Source: Methylomarinum sp. Ch1-1 (GTDB taxonomy: Bacteria; Pseudomonadota; Gammaproteobacteria; Methylococcales; Methylomonadaceae). Taken from it: a stretch of DNA of 64,000 nt. Each line of letters begins with the position of its first letter. The stretch's first letter is position 1. The notes beneath the pieces are model-generated. The model worked only from the letters and a program-made list of their open reading frames with translations. It searched no databases and was not told where the DNA came from. Below, one piece after another: positions 55,516 to 64,000 of the stretch. The translations under genes and the position numbers were made by a program. The DNA lies in NCBI RefSeq assembly GCF_030717995.2, contig NZ_CP157743.1:1240001-1304000 (forward strand), given 5' to 3'.

Positions 55516-56948
55516 ATAGGCCAGACTTACACCCGGCCCAGGTTTTAAGCAATATCGACAGGATTCACTTTGTCGGCATCGGCGGCACCGGCATGAGCGG
55601 CATTGCCGAGGTGTTGTCAAATCTGGGCTACCATGTGTCCGGTTCCGATCTCAAGGAAAGCTCGGTGACGCGGAGACTGGAAAACATGGGCGTCGTGGTG
55701 CATTACGGTCATAGCGACAGCCATATCGATGGCGTCGATGTGGTAGTGACCTCGACCGCGGTGAATCACGAAAATCCGGAGGTCAAAGGAGCTATTGCCC
55801 GCAGAATACCGGTGATTCCCAGGGCCGAAATGTTGGCCGAATTGATGCGCTTTCGTTTCGGCATAGCGGTTGCCGGCACCCATGGCAAAACTACGACTAC
55901 CAGCCTGATTGCCAGCATGCTGGCGGAAGATGGCCTGGATCCGACCTTTGTCATCGGCGGGCGTCTAAACAGCGCCGGCTCTAACGCCAAGCTCGGCCTG
56001 GGTAAATATCTGGTCGCCGAAGCCGATGAAAGCGACGCCTCGTTCCTGTATCTGCAACCGATGATGGCGGTGGTGACCAATATCGATCAGGACCACATGG
56101 AAACCTATGGCGGCAGCTATCAGCGCTTAAAAGAGACGTTTCTCGAATTCCTGCATCATCTGCCCTTTTACGGTTTGGCGGTTTTGTGTATGGATGACGC
56201 CGGGGTCGGGGAGATTATCCCTAAGGTGTCGAAACCGATTCGAACCTATGGCGTCCACGAAGAAGCCGATGTGCGCGCCGTTGATATCGAACAGGACGGT
56301 ATGCAGACTCGCTTCACCGTGTTGCGTTGGGCGCCCTATGCGCCATTGCAAGTCACGTTGAATATGCCGGGTTGGCACAACATGTTGAATTCCCTGGCCG
56401 CGATCACTATCGCGACGACCTTGGGCGTCGATGATCGCGCGATAATCAATAGTTTGCTCGATTTCAAGGGCATAGGCAGGCGGTTCCAGATCAATGCCGA
56501 CATCGACTATCAGGGCGGCAAACTGACCTTGGTCGATGATTATGGTCATCATCCTCGGGAAGTGGCGGCGACGCTGGAGGCGATGCGCCAGGCCTGGCCG
56601 CATAGGCGGTCGTTAGTGGTTTTTCAGCCGCATCGTTATACCCGAACACGCGACCTGTTTGAGGAATTTGTCGAAGTGCTTTCGACGGTTGATATGTTGA
56701 TCATCCTGGATATTTATTCGGCCGGTGAGGAGCCGATTAACGGCGCCGATGGACAAACCTTGTGCCGGGCGATACGGGTGCGCGGGCAAGTGGAGCCGGT
56801 ATTCGTCAAGAACCGGGAGGAACTTCCAGAAATCCTGGCCGCGATGGTGCAGAAAGACGATGTGATCATGACCATGGGGGCCGGCAATGTCGGTCAGATA
56901 GCCGCGGAATTGCCGCAGAAATTGGCGGAGGCTTTACAACATGGTTAA
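55512..56948 (+). CDS. murC: UDP-MurNAc-L-alanine ligase MurC
   Basis: 478 residues. [17 protein letters not shown], the ATP loop [18 protein letters not shown] near residue 122, [22 protein letters not shown] and [15 protein letters not shown]. It adds L-Ala to UDP-MurNAc. Overlaps murB by 8 bases. Confidence 0.97.
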   Translation: MNRPDLHPAQVLSNIDRIHFVGIGGTGMSGIAEVLSNLGYHVSGSDLKESSVTRRLENMGVVVHYGHSDSHIDGVDVVVTSTAVNHENPEVKGAIARRIPVIPRAEMLAELMRFRFGIAVAGTHGKTTTTSLIASMLAEDGLDPTFVIGGRLNSAGSNAKLGLGKYLVAEADESDASFLYLQPMMAVVTNIDQDHMETYGGSYQRLKETFLEFLHHLPFYGLAVLCMDDAGVGEIIPKVSKPIRTYGVHEEADVRAVDIEQDGMQTRFTVLRWAPYAPLQVTLNMPGWHNMLNSLAAITIATTLGVDDRAIINSLLDFKGIGRRFQINADIDYQGGKLTLVDDYGHHPREVAATLEAMRQAWPHRRSLVVFQPHRYTRTRDLFEEFVEVLSTVDMLIILDIYSAGEEPINGADGQTLCRAIRVRGQVEPVFVKNREELPEILAAMVQKDDVIMTMGAGNVGQIAAELPQKLAEALQHG

Positions 56949-57819
56949 GGCCGGAAAATTGCTGGCAAACGAGCCGCTGGCGAAATACACCAGCTGGCGG
57001 GTCGGTGGGCCGGCGGAGAAGATGTATCTGCCGAGCGATAAGGATGATCTGATACGATTCATCGCCGCCCAGCCCGAGCATGAAGAAATATTCTGGCTGG
57101 GACTGGGCAGTAATTTGCTGGTTCGAGACGGCGGCATACAAGGTGTCGTGATCAACAGTCGGGGACGATTGAAGGAAATGAAGCTGCTTGATTCGGCCCG
57201 GGTCTATGTCGAAGCCGGCGTTCCCTGTGCCCATGTGGCCCGCTATTGCAGCGATTTAGGCTTGACCGGCGCCGAATTTCTGGCCGGTATCCCAGGCACG
57301 ATGGGCGGGGCGTTGAGAATGAATGCCGGCGCCTTCGGAGGCGAGACCTGGAATATTGTCGACTGCGTGGAGATGATCAATCATCGCGGCGAGGTCAGCA
57401 AGCGCGACAAAAATGACTTTGAGGTCGCTTATCGTTCGGTGAAAGGGCTAGCCGGTGAATGGTTTTTGTCGGTGGAGTTGATATTGACTCAGGGCGAATC
57501 GGTACTGAGTCAGCAGAAAATCAAGGCCTTGCTGGAACGACGAGCCACGACCCAACCCACCAACAAGCCTACTTGTGGCTCGGTGTTCAAGAATCCGCCC
57601 GGCGATTATGCCGCGCGACTGATCGAGGCCTGTGGCTTGAAAGGATTTTGCATCGGTGGGGCCTGTGTATCGGAGAAACACGCTAATTTCATCGAGAACC
57701 AGGGGCATGCGACTTCGGCGGACATAGAAACACTGATTGACCATATTCGCACCCAGGTCGAGGAAAAACAGGGGGTCAGCCTGCAAACCGAAGTCTGTAT
57801 CGTCGGAGAGAGGATATGA
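56941..57819 (+). CDS. murB: UDP-N-acetylenolpyruvylglucosamine reductase MurB
   Basis: FAD enzyme of 292 residues, type II MurB. NTT-type start ([19 protein letters not shown]), [49 protein letters not shown] with the catalytic Ser and the C-terminal VCIVGERI. It forms UDP-MurNAc, the first substrate of MurC. Overlaps ddl by 4 bases. Confidence 0.97.
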   Translation: MVKAGKLLANEPLAKYTSWRVGGPAEKMYLPSDKDDLIRFIAAQPEHEEIFWLGLGSNLLVRDGGIQGVVINSRGRLKEMKLLDSARVYVEAGVPCAHVARYCSDLGLTGAEFLAGIPGTMGGALRMNAGAFGGETWNIVDCVEMINHRGEVSKRDKNDFEVAYRSVKGLAGEWFLSVELILTQGESVLSQQKIKALLERRATTQPTNKPTCGSVFKNPPGDYAARLIEACGLKGFCIGGACVSEKHANFIENQGHATSADIETLIDHIRTQVEEKQGVSLQTEVCIVGERI

Positions 57820-58751
57820 AAGCGAGGCGGATCAATAAGGCGGCGGATTTCGGGGTGGTCGCGGTGTTGATGGGCGGCAGCGCCGCGGAACGCGAGATTT
57901 CCCTGAACAGCGGTGGCGCGGTGTATTCGGCCTTGCGGCGGCAAGGCGTGGAGGCGCTGGCGATCGACGTCAAGGATAATCCGATTGCGGCTTTGGCCGG
58001 ACTAAACGTCGATCGCGTGTTCAATATCGTTCATGGGCGCGGCGGCGAAGACGGCGTCTTGCAGGCGGTTTTGGAGGTGCTGGGCATCCCTTATACCGGT
58101 TCCGGCGTCATGGCGTCGGCGTTGGCGATGGATAAACTGAGGACGAAGCTTTGCTGGCGAGGCATGGGGTTGCAGACGCCCGAATGGCGATTGTTAGAGG
58201 GTGACGACGATATCGATGCTTGCATCGAGCAATTGGGGGCGCCGCTGATTGTCAAGCCGGCCCAGGAAGGATCCAGTCTGGGCATGAGCAAAGCCGCCGA
58301 TCGGGAGGAGTTGGTCCAGGCGTTTCGATTGGCGACAGGCTATCGCTGCGATGTCTACGCCGAACAATGGGTGCAAGGCTGCGAATATACGATAGCGTTA
58401 TTGGATGGCGAGGCGTTACCGGTTATTCGTTTGCAGACGCCGAATCAATTTTATGATTTCGAGGCTAAATATCGCGCCGACACGACCGAATATCATTGCC
58501 CGTGCGGTTTGGATAAAGGCCAAGAGCAGGCCTTGCAACAGCTGGCTGTTAAGGCCTGCGCCGGATTGGCGGTGCGCGGTTGGGCCAGGGTCGATGCCTT
58601 TATCGACGATAATGGTCAGGCTCAATTGATCGAAGTCAATACCGTGCCTGGCATGACCGATCACAGTCTGGTGCCGATGGCGGCGAAGGCGGCCGGCATC
58701 GATTTTGACGAGCTGGTTTGGCGCATATTGGAAACCAGTTTCGATGACTAA
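57816..58751 (+). CDS. ddl: D-alanine-D-alanine ligase
   Basis: ATP-grasp enzyme of 311 residues supplying D-Ala-D-Ala to MurF. VAVLMGGSAAEREISLNSG, FNIVHGRGGEDGVLQ, YTGSGVMASALAMDK, KPAQEGSSLGMSKA and IEVNTVPGMTDHSLVPMAA are visible. The Ser in GSxAEREIS and the Tyr of the ATP loop region fit D-Ala specificity. It overlaps ftsQ by 8 bases. Confidence 0.96.
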   Translation: MKARRINKAADFGVVAVLMGGSAAEREISLNSGGAVYSALRRQGVEALAIDVKDNPIAALAGLNVDRVFNIVHGRGGEDGVLQAVLEVLGIPYTGSGVMASALAMDKLRTKLCWRGMGLQTPEWRLLEGDDDIDACIEQLGAPLIVKPAQEGSSLGMSKAADREELVQAFRLATGYRCDVYAEQWVQGCEYTIALLDGEALPVIRLQTPNQFYDFEAKYRADTTEYHCPCGLDKGQEQALQQLAVKACAGLAVRGWARVDAFIDDNGQAQLIEVNTVPGMTDHSLVPMAAKAAGIDFDELVWRILETSFDD

Positions 58752-59496
58752 GTCTACCGTAATCAGGGGCGCCTCTGTTGTCGGCCTGCTGGGCGTGACG
58801 CTGAGTTACGGCTGGGTGGAGATAAAGGCCCAAGGCGCCGACCTGATGCCGATTAACTATGTCAGGGTCGAAGGAGCGTTTCAGTATATCGGTCGGGATG
58901 AGATTAAAAAGGTATTGGCGAAACAGTTGATGCACGGCTTTTACAATGCCGACCTGCAACGGATACAGGACTCGGTGACGGCGCTATCCTGGGTGGAGAA
59001 GGTCGAGGTGCAACGGGTGTGGCCGGATGCGATCAAGGTTCGGATTCGCGAGCAACGGCCGGTGGCGCGCTGGGGCGGCGACAGTCTGCTCAATGCTCGA
59101 GGGGAATTGTTCGTGCCGGCTAGCGTTGCAGGATTTGAAAGTTTGCCGGTCATCACCGGTCCCGAAGGGCAGGAGCAGAAATTATTGGAAGTGATGAAGG
59201 GGCTGTCGATCGCCTTGCGGGATCGGGCGATGGTGTTAAAAGAATTTTATGTCAATGAAAGGAGAGCCTGGAAGGTGGTGTTGACGAACGGCATGGAAAT
59301 TAAGCTGGGTAGGAAGGCGCCGCTGGCGAATATTCAGCGGTTTTTGCGGACTGTCGAGCTGTTGGGGCCGGAACGAGTGGCGATGATGGCGACCGTGGAT
59401 TTGAGATATCCGAATGGCTACGCAGTGACATGGAAAGCCAATGCTGAAAAAATAGATTGGGAAGACATTGTGAATAAAGAATCGAACCGAGCATAA
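58744..59496 (+). CDS. ftsQ: Cell division protein FtsQ
   Basis: 250 residues with a single membrane segment (near 10-25), a POTRA domain (NYVRVEGAFQYIGRDEIKKVL, then LSWVEKVEVQRVWPDAIKVRIREQRPVARW-type block in the expected order) and a beta domain. Part of FtsQLB, which controls septal synthesis. The ATG at 58744 overlaps the ddl end; an upstream start within ddl is in frame but gives an unusual N-terminus. Confidence 0.94.
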   Translation: MTKSTVIRGASVVGLLGVTLSYGWVEIKAQGADLMPINYVRVEGAFQYIGRDEIKKVLAKQLMHGFYNADLQRIQDSVTALSWVEKVEVQRVWPDAIKVRIREQRPVARWGGDSLLNARGELFVPASVAGFESLPVITGPEGQEQKLLEVMKGLSIALRDRAMVLKEFYVNERRAWKVVLTNGMEIKLGRKAPLANIQRFLRTVELLGPERVAMMATVDLRYPNGYAVTWKANAEKIDWEDIVNKESNRA

Positions 59497-59514
59497 CGCT
59501 GACAGAGCATAAAA

Positions 59515-60741
59515 ATGGCTAAAAAGACAGATCGTAATTTATTGGTGGGTTTGGATATCGGTACTTCCAAGGTCGCCGCCGTCGTCGGTGAATTCACTGG
59601 AGGCGATGACCTTGAGGTTATCGGCATTGGCACCGCGCCATCGAGAGGATTAAAGAAAGGGGTGGTGGTGAATCTTGAGTCTACCGTGACGTCGATACAG
59701 CGCGCGGTGGAAGAGGCGGAATTGATGGCGGGCTGTCAGATCCGGTCGGTGTTCGCCGGGATAGCCGGCAGCCATATCAAGAGCCTGAATTCACATGGTA
59801 TCGTTGCGATCAAGGACAAGGAGGTGACGCAATACGATATCGACCGGGTGATTGATTCGGCTAGAGCGGTGGCGATACCGGCCGACCAGAAGATACTGCA
59901 TATTCTGCCGCAAGAATTTGTCATCGATCAGCAAGACGGCATCAAGGAACCGATCGGAATGTCCGGCATTCGGTTGGAGGCCAAGGTGCATATGGTGACT
60001 GGTAGCGTCAGCGCGGCGCAGAACATCATTAAGTGCATCCGCCGCTGCGGTTTGGAGGTCGATGACATCGTGCTCGAGCAGTTGGCGTCCTGTACAGCGG
60101 TGTTAACCGATGATGAAAAGGATTTGGGGGTATGTCTGATTGATATCGGCGGCGGCACCACCGACATCGCGATTTTTTCCGAGGGTGCGATTAAGCATAC
60201 CGCGGTGATTCCGATTGCCGGCGATCAGGTCAGTAACGATATCGCCGTGGCATTGCGGACGCCGACTAAAAATGCCGAAGAAATTAAGAAGCAATATGCC
60301 TGTGCATTGACGCAGTTGGCCGATGCGCAGCAAACGATAGATGTTCCTAGTATTGGAGACCGGGAACCGAGAAAGATTTCCGCGCAAAACCTGGCGGAAA
60401 TCATCGAGCCGCGTTACGAAGAGCTGATGTTGCTGGTGCAAGCAGAATTGCGTCGTAGCGGCTATGAGGACCTAATTGCGGCTGGCATGGTTTTGACCGG
60501 CGGCAGTTCAAAGGTCAAGGGGTTAGTGGAATTGGCGGAAGAAATTTTTCACATGCCAGTCCGCATGGGTATGCCACAACATGTGTCGGGATTGACCGAT
60601 GTGGTGCAAAACCCAATTTATTCTACTGGGGTAGGATTGTTGTTGTATGGAAGGGAACACCAGGGTCGAGCCGAGGGACTGAACGATGAGGGCGTTGGTC
60701 TGTTGGCGACGATGAAAAATTGGTTTCAGGGTAATTTTTAG
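59515..60741 (+). CDS. ftsA: Cell division protein FtsA
   Basis: Actin-like ATPase of 408 residues that anchors FtsZ to the membrane. LLVGLDIGTSKVAAVVGEF (phosphate 1), the 1C domain, VCLIDIGGGTTDIAIFSEG (phosphate 2), GMVLTGGSSKVKGL (adenosine motif) and a C-terminal amphipathic helix (LLATMKNWFQGNF) for membrane binding. It lies 26 bases before ftsZ. Confidence 0.97.
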   Translation: MAKKTDRNLLVGLDIGTSKVAAVVGEFTGGDDLEVIGIGTAPSRGLKKGVVVNLESTVTSIQRAVEEAELMAGCQIRSVFAGIAGSHIKSLNSHGIVAIKDKEVTQYDIDRVIDSARAVAIPADQKILHILPQEFVIDQQDGIKEPIGMSGIRLEAKVHMVTGSVSAAQNIIKCIRRCGLEVDDIVLEQLASCTAVLTDDEKDLGVCLIDIGGGTTDIAIFSEGAIKHTAVIPIAGDQVSNDIAVALRTPTKNAEEIKKQYACALTQLADAQQTIDVPSIGDREPRKISAQNLAEIIEPRYEELMLLVQAELRRSGYEDLIAAGMVLTGGSSKVKGLVELAEEIFHMPVRMGMPQHVSGLTDVVQNPIYSTGVGLLLYGREHQGRAEGLNDEGVGLLATMKNWFQGNF

Positions 60742-60767
60742 AACTTGAGGTTTTAGAGGGCGTAACA

Positions 60768-61922
60768 ATGAAATATGAATTGATGGATATGTGTAGCGAA
60801 AATGCCGTCATTAAGGTCATCGGTGTCGGTGGCGGTGGTGGAAATGCCGTGGATCACATGGTCGAAGGCAGCATCGACGGGGTGCATTTTATTTGCGCCA
60901 ACACCGATGCGCAGGCGTTGCGAGGCCTGAATGTCGACACCAAGATCCAGTTAGGGGTGGAATTGACCAAGGGCCTCGGCGCCGGCACCAAGCCGGAAAT
61001 AGGCAAAGAGGCGGCTGAAGAAAATAAGGAACGCCTCAAAGAAGAGATTGAAGGGGCAGATATGGTGTTCCTGACCGCCGGCATGGGCGGAGGCACCGGC
61101 ACCGGCGCTATCTCGGTGATTGCCGAAGTGGCCAAGGAGATGGGGGTGTTAACGGTAGCCGTGGTGACCAAACCCTTCGAGTTTGAAGGTAAGAAGAAAA
61201 AGGCTGTCGCGGAAGCGGGCATCAGAGAGCTGGAAAAGCATGTCGATTCCTTGATTATTATTCCGAATCAGAAGCTGCTGCCGGTGTTAGGCAATAACTT
61301 ATCGCTGACCAATGCTTTCAAGGCGGCCAATGATGTGTTGCTGGATGCGGTGCAAGGCATCACCGAACTGATTACCCATCCAGGGCTGATAAACGTCGAT
61401 TTCGCCGATGTCAAAACGGTGATGAGCAGCATGGGCACCGCGATCATGGGCTCTGGGATTGCTGAAGGCGATAATCGGGCTAGAGAGGCGGCGGAAAAGG
61501 CGATCGCCTGCCCGTTATTGGAAGACATCAGTTTGCAAGGCGCCAAAGGCATACTGGTCAATATCACCGCGGCGGAAATGGATCTGACCGAGTTCGATGA
61601 AATCGGCAGCATCATGCATACCTTTGCCTCGGAAGAGGCCGACATGAAGATCGGCACCGCGATTAATCCGGAGATGGGCAATGCCATTAAGGTGACCGTG
61701 GTCGCGACCGGCATGGGCGAAAAGGCGATTGCCGCGGCGCCGGTCAAGCTGGTGCAAAAGGCCGCCACCGGCGAACTGAATTACGATGTGCTGGATAAGC
61801 CGACCGTGATTCGTAAGAACAGACCGGAGAATCGGGAAACACGCTTCGGGGCGCAACCGAAAAGCGATATGGATCTAGATTATCTCGACGTACCGGCCTT
61901 TTTAAGACGACAGGCTGATTAA
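60768..61922 (+). CDS. ftsZ: Cell division GTPase FtsZ
   Basis: Tubulin-like GTPase of 384 residues forming the Z ring. VIGVGGGGGNAVDHMV, the tubulin signature GGGTGTGA near residue 108, the synergy loop NVDFADVKTVMSSMGTAIMG and a C-terminal peptide LDYLDVPAFLRRQAD, which binds FtsA and ZipA. The ribosome site is AGAGGGCG. The start (MKYELMDMCSENAVIKV) is a little shorter than in E. coli. Confidence 0.98.
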   Translation: MKYELMDMCSENAVIKVIGVGGGGGNAVDHMVEGSIDGVHFICANTDAQALRGLNVDTKIQLGVELTKGLGAGTKPEIGKEAAEENKERLKEEIEGADMVFLTAGMGGGTGTGAISVIAEVAKEMGVLTVAVVTKPFEFEGKKKKAVAEAGIRELEKHVDSLIIIPNQKLLPVLGNNLSLTNAFKAANDVLLDAVQGITELITHPGLINVDFADVKTVMSSMGTAIMGSGIAEGDNRAREAAEKAIACPLLEDISLQGAKGILVNITAAEMDLTEFDEIGSIMHTFASEEADMKIGTAINPEMGNAIKVTVVATGMGEKAIAAAPVKLVQKAATGELNYDVLDKPTVIRKNRPENRETRFGAQPKSDMDLDYLDVPAFLRRQAD

Positions 61923-61955
61923 CCGCTTCGCTGGCGGCTTCAAAAGGTAAAATTA

Positions 61956-61964
61956 TGCTAAAAT
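61956..61964 (+). promoter_or_regulatory. Possible lpxC promoter (extended -10)
   Basis: TGCTAAAAT lies 32 bases before the lpxC start, in the 73-base gap after ftsZ. This is an extended -10 form. A small inverted sequence (ccgc/gcgg) just after the ftsZ stop may be a weak terminator. Confidence 0.4.
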
Positions 61965-61995
61965 TGCTATTTTGCCTTAAAAAGCTGCACTTTAT

Positions 61996-62922
61996 ATGAT
62001 TAAACAGCGAACATTAAAAAATACGATACGGGCCACCGGTGTAGGGCTGCATACTGGAGACAAGGTTTACCTGACCTTGCATCCCGCCGAGCCTGATACC
62101 GGTATCCGTTTTCGTCGCATCGATCTGGCTGAACCGGTTATGATCGAGGCGAAGCCGGAAAATGTCGGCGAAACGATGTTGTCTACGACGCTGATTCAGG
62201 ATGGCGTTAAAGTCGCCACCGTCGAACATCTTTTATCCGCCTTGGCCGGCCTCGGGATCGATAACGCCATTATCGATGTCAGTGCGGCAGAAGTGCCGAT
62301 CATGGATGGCAGCGCCGGTCCCTTTGTGTTTTTATTGCAATCCGCCGGTGTCACCGAGCAGGAATGCCCTAAACAATATATACGGATCAAGAAGTCGATT
62401 CGTGTCGATGATAATGACAAATGGGCGGCTTTCGAACCGTTTGATGGCTTTAAGGTGACATTCACGATTGATTTCGAGCATCCGGCCTTTTCCGATCATT
62501 TGAAAACTGCGGTGATGGATTTTTCCTCGACCACCTTCGTCAAGGAAGTCAGTCGGGCGCGTACCTTCGGTTTCATGAAGGATATCGAATTCTTGCGCGA
62601 GAGAAATCTAGCTCTAGGGGGTAGCCTGGATAACGCCATCGTCGTCGATGATGATAAGGTGTTAAATGAAGATGGCTTGCGTTATGCCGACGAGTTCGTC
62701 AAACACAAGATTCTCGACGCCATCGGCGATCTCTATTTGCTGGGACACAGCTTGATCGGCGAATTCAAAGGCTTTAAATCGGGGCACGCCTTGAATAATA
62801 AGCTGTTGCTGACATTGTTGGCGGATCGTGACGCTTGGGAAATGGTCACCTTCGAAAACGATGAGGATGCGCCGATTTCCTTCATGCGCTCGGCACATAC
62901 ACCTATTCCGCCGGCTAATTAA
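61996..62922 (+). CDS. lpxC: UDP-3-O-acyl-N-acetylglucosamine deacetylase LpxC
   Basis: Zinc amidase catalysing the committed step of lipid A synthesis. 308 residues: [39 protein letters not shown] (first zinc His), [27 protein letters not shown] and [20 protein letters not shown] (second metal site), ending after GHALNNKLL. The final gene of the dcw cluster; a repeat block follows. Confidence 0.97.
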   Translation: MIKQRTLKNTIRATGVGLHTGDKVYLTLHPAEPDTGIRFRRIDLAEPVMIEAKPENVGETMLSTTLIQDGVKVATVEHLLSALAGLGIDNAIIDVSAAEVPIMDGSAGPFVFLLQSAGVTEQECPKQYIRIKKSIRVDDNDKWAAFEPFDGFKVTFTIDFEHPAFSDHLKTAVMDFSSTTFVKEVSRARTFGFMKDIEFLRERNLALGGSLDNAIVVDDDKVLNEDGLRYADEFVKHKILDAIGDLYLLGHSLIGEFKGFKSGHALNNKLLLTLLADRDAWEMVTFENDEDAPISFMRSAHTPIPPAN

Positions 62923-62949
62923 CGGAGCGCTGCGGCAGACTGTTAATCC

Positions 62950-63178
62950 AGTAATTCCAAGTTTGAGTATTTTTGCGGTGTTTAGGGCATGGGGAGTGTC
63001 TGTCGAGGAGCGAAGTTCATCCAGCACCTAAATTATCCTGGAATGTAAAATATAGTCCAGTAGCCATGGAATTTAGGTGCTGGGTAAACCCATCCCTGGG
63101 GGCTTGACGGCAGCATCCTTGCTGCCGACATCCTCGCCAAACACACCCCATGCCATTTTTGAAAAACTGGGAATTGCT
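62950..63178. repeat. Composite repeat, copy containing the small inverted-end element
   Basis: Starts ccagtaattccaagttt and ends aaactgggaattgctcc, an inverted pair. It matches 38316-38460 on both sides of an additional small element at 63016-63088. The gap 62923-63182 is entirely this repeat. Confidence 0.85.
63016..63088. repeat. Small inverted-end element, copy 5 (type A, reverse orientation)
   Basis: ttcatccagcacctaaatt and aatttaggtgctgggtaaa bound an interior that is the reverse complement of the type A interior at 10914 (atcctggaatgtaaaatatag, then agccatgga). It lies between gaggagcg and taaacccatccc of the composite repeat. Confidence 0.85.
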
Positions 63179-63182
63179 CCTG

Positions 63183-63641
63183 TTAATCCTTCTGAGTTGA
63201 CAGTCTGTCCAGCGTCTCACTGAGCCTTAACAGCGCTCTATTCAGGCGATCGTCGCTTTGCTGCATGCCTTGCTGACGAATCAATTCTATATTTTTTCGA
63301 CACGGTATTTTAACGTTGGACGGGTGTTCATCGGCTATTTGCTGAGGGGTTACCTTGATCTGCAGCGTTTCGATGCCGCGATAACCATGCTCATGTAACT
63401 GGCCGAGGATGGTCTGCTGATAGAAGCGCAACTGCGATGACCAGATAGCCGAATCGGTATACAGTAGGATTTTCTTCCCGCTAAGCACACAATGCAAGGC
63501 ATGATCGGCAAGTTGTGCCGGTATTGCCGACTTGATCAGTGCGAGCAGTTGTGTTTGCTGGTTAATTTTATGTTGATAAATAGTGAATAATCGTTGAGGA
63601 TAATTCAGAACCGACTTGAAAGATTGGGATTGCTTAGGCAT
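63183..63641 (-). CDS. DUF721 family protein, probable DciA-type helicase operator
   Basis: 152 residues. The C-terminal-like fold ADHALHCVLSGKKILLYTDS, AIWSSQLRFYQQTILGQL and LQIKVTP is the DUF721 pattern; the rest is low-complexity and charged. In bacteria lacking DnaC or DnaI, DciA assists DnaB loading; in gammaproteobacteria the gene after lpxC is commonly of this family. It is convergent with lpxC across a repeat block. Confidence 0.85.
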   Translation of the reverse strand: MPKQSQSFKSVLNYPQRLFTIYQHKINQQTQLLALIKSAIPAQLADHALHCVLSGKKILLYTDSAIWSSQLRFYQQTILGQLHEHGYRGIETLQIKVTPQQIADEHPSNVKIPCRKNIELIRQQGMQQSDDRLNRALLRLSETLDRLSTQKD

Positions 63642-63816
63642 AAAGGGTCAGGCAAGATGTTAGAGATTGCATCTCGGTAATGTTTTGGTCACAAAGTTGC
63701 GTTAAGCTGGGAAATGCCGGACAAAACAGCATTGACCGGACGCTGAGAAATCCTGGGTCCGTTTCGTTCAGCGCTTCTATAGTCTACCAGGACTGAGCCG
63801 GTAAGGATATTCCATT

Positions 63817-63848
63817 GTTAATATTGTACGGTTAGGAGTAATATTAAC
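63817..63848. promoter_or_regulatory. Perfect inverted repeat in the last intergenic region
   Basis: gttaatatt and aatattaac, 9-base arms, enclose a 14-base centre about 115 bases before the last gene. The region 63642-63962 holds no other recognised feature. It may be an operator or RNA hairpin. Confidence 0.4.
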
Positions 63849-63962
63849 TCGAAAGCGGCATTTTGCCAGGGGCCGACGCGCAGAAAATTTCTTCAGTGTC
63901 TTAGGTTAGATTCGGCCGTTACAGAACGACACGTTAATCAATATCACGGTGCAAGGGGCGAT

Positions 63963-64000
63963 ATGAAACAATTTCTTGATATGGTGCTTGAGTCGGCCGA
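63963..64000 (+). CDS. Start of an unidentified gene (cut by the right edge)
   Basis: MKQFLDMVLESA is all that can be read: an ATG with an AAGGGGCG ribosome site followed by 12 codons. The gene after a DUF721 gene is often secM/secA or a peptidase, but this start does not match SecA. No function can be assigned. Confidence 0.5.
   Translation, partial: MKQFLDMVLESA

Overview
The window is a gene-dense gammaproteobacterial chromosome segment of roughly 50% GC. The proteins and gene orders resemble Pseudomonas (gshB-tonB-yqgE-ruvX-pyrR-pyrB-pyrC'; dolP-diaA-yraN-lpoA/rsmI-rnpB-mraZ). The style of the repeats and proteins suggests a Methylococcales-type methanotroph. That is inference: no methane-oxidation gene lies here. 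There are no tRNA, rRNA, CRISPR, phage or transposase genes.

Layout. 1-7.9 kb: the end of a membrane-anchored phosphomannomutase (algC), then dut and coaBC, radC, purC, djlA and the type IV pilus retraction ATPases pilU-pilT. 8.1-10.7 kb: yggS, a TauE/SafE permease and a CysB-type regulator. 10.7-11.5 kb: a tandemly duplicated repeat block. 11.5-15.4 kb: a lipoprotein, hemL, rmuC and a membrane protein with a Cys-rich tail. 15.8-21.7 kb: one long minus-strand run from gshB to pyrC' plus a small cytochrome c. 22-29.7 kb: rpmB-rpmG, a double cNMP-binding/rhodanese protein, a DegQ-type protease, moaB, DUF423, pepN and DUF4442. 29.7-38.2 kb: UPF0182, rsd, a glycosyltransferase with a nucleosidase, sirB, lexA with a small downstream ORF, an M20 amidohydrolase and a DUF3012 lipoprotein. 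38.8-43.6 kb: dolP-diaA-yraN-lpoA divergent from rsmI-rnpB. 44.5-62.9 kb: a complete division/cell-wall (dcw) cluster from mraZ to lpxC. The window ends with a DciA-like gene and the start of an unidentified gene.

The dcw cluster is tightly packed, mostly with start/stop overlaps. It has a good sigma70 promoter and periodic MraZ boxes in front of mraZ. It makes UDP-MurNAc-pentapeptide and lipid II (murB, C, D, E, F, ddl, mraY, murG) and the divisome (ftsL, I, W, Q, A, Z). lpoA upstream would activate a penicillin-binding protein, so the two regions act together on the envelope.

The least explained parts are the non-coding repeats. A small element of about 65-73 bp with near-perfect inverted ends is present five times, in two internal sequence types. 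It sits inside larger composite repeats, one of which also occurs without it, which gives an occupied/empty site pair. Other points of interest are a coaBC frame whose only full-length start is a non-canonical codon, heptanucleotide tandem repeats touching the starts of moaB and radC, a 50-codon membrane ORF directly behind lexA, and a dihydroorotase paralogue that has lost its metal ligands.
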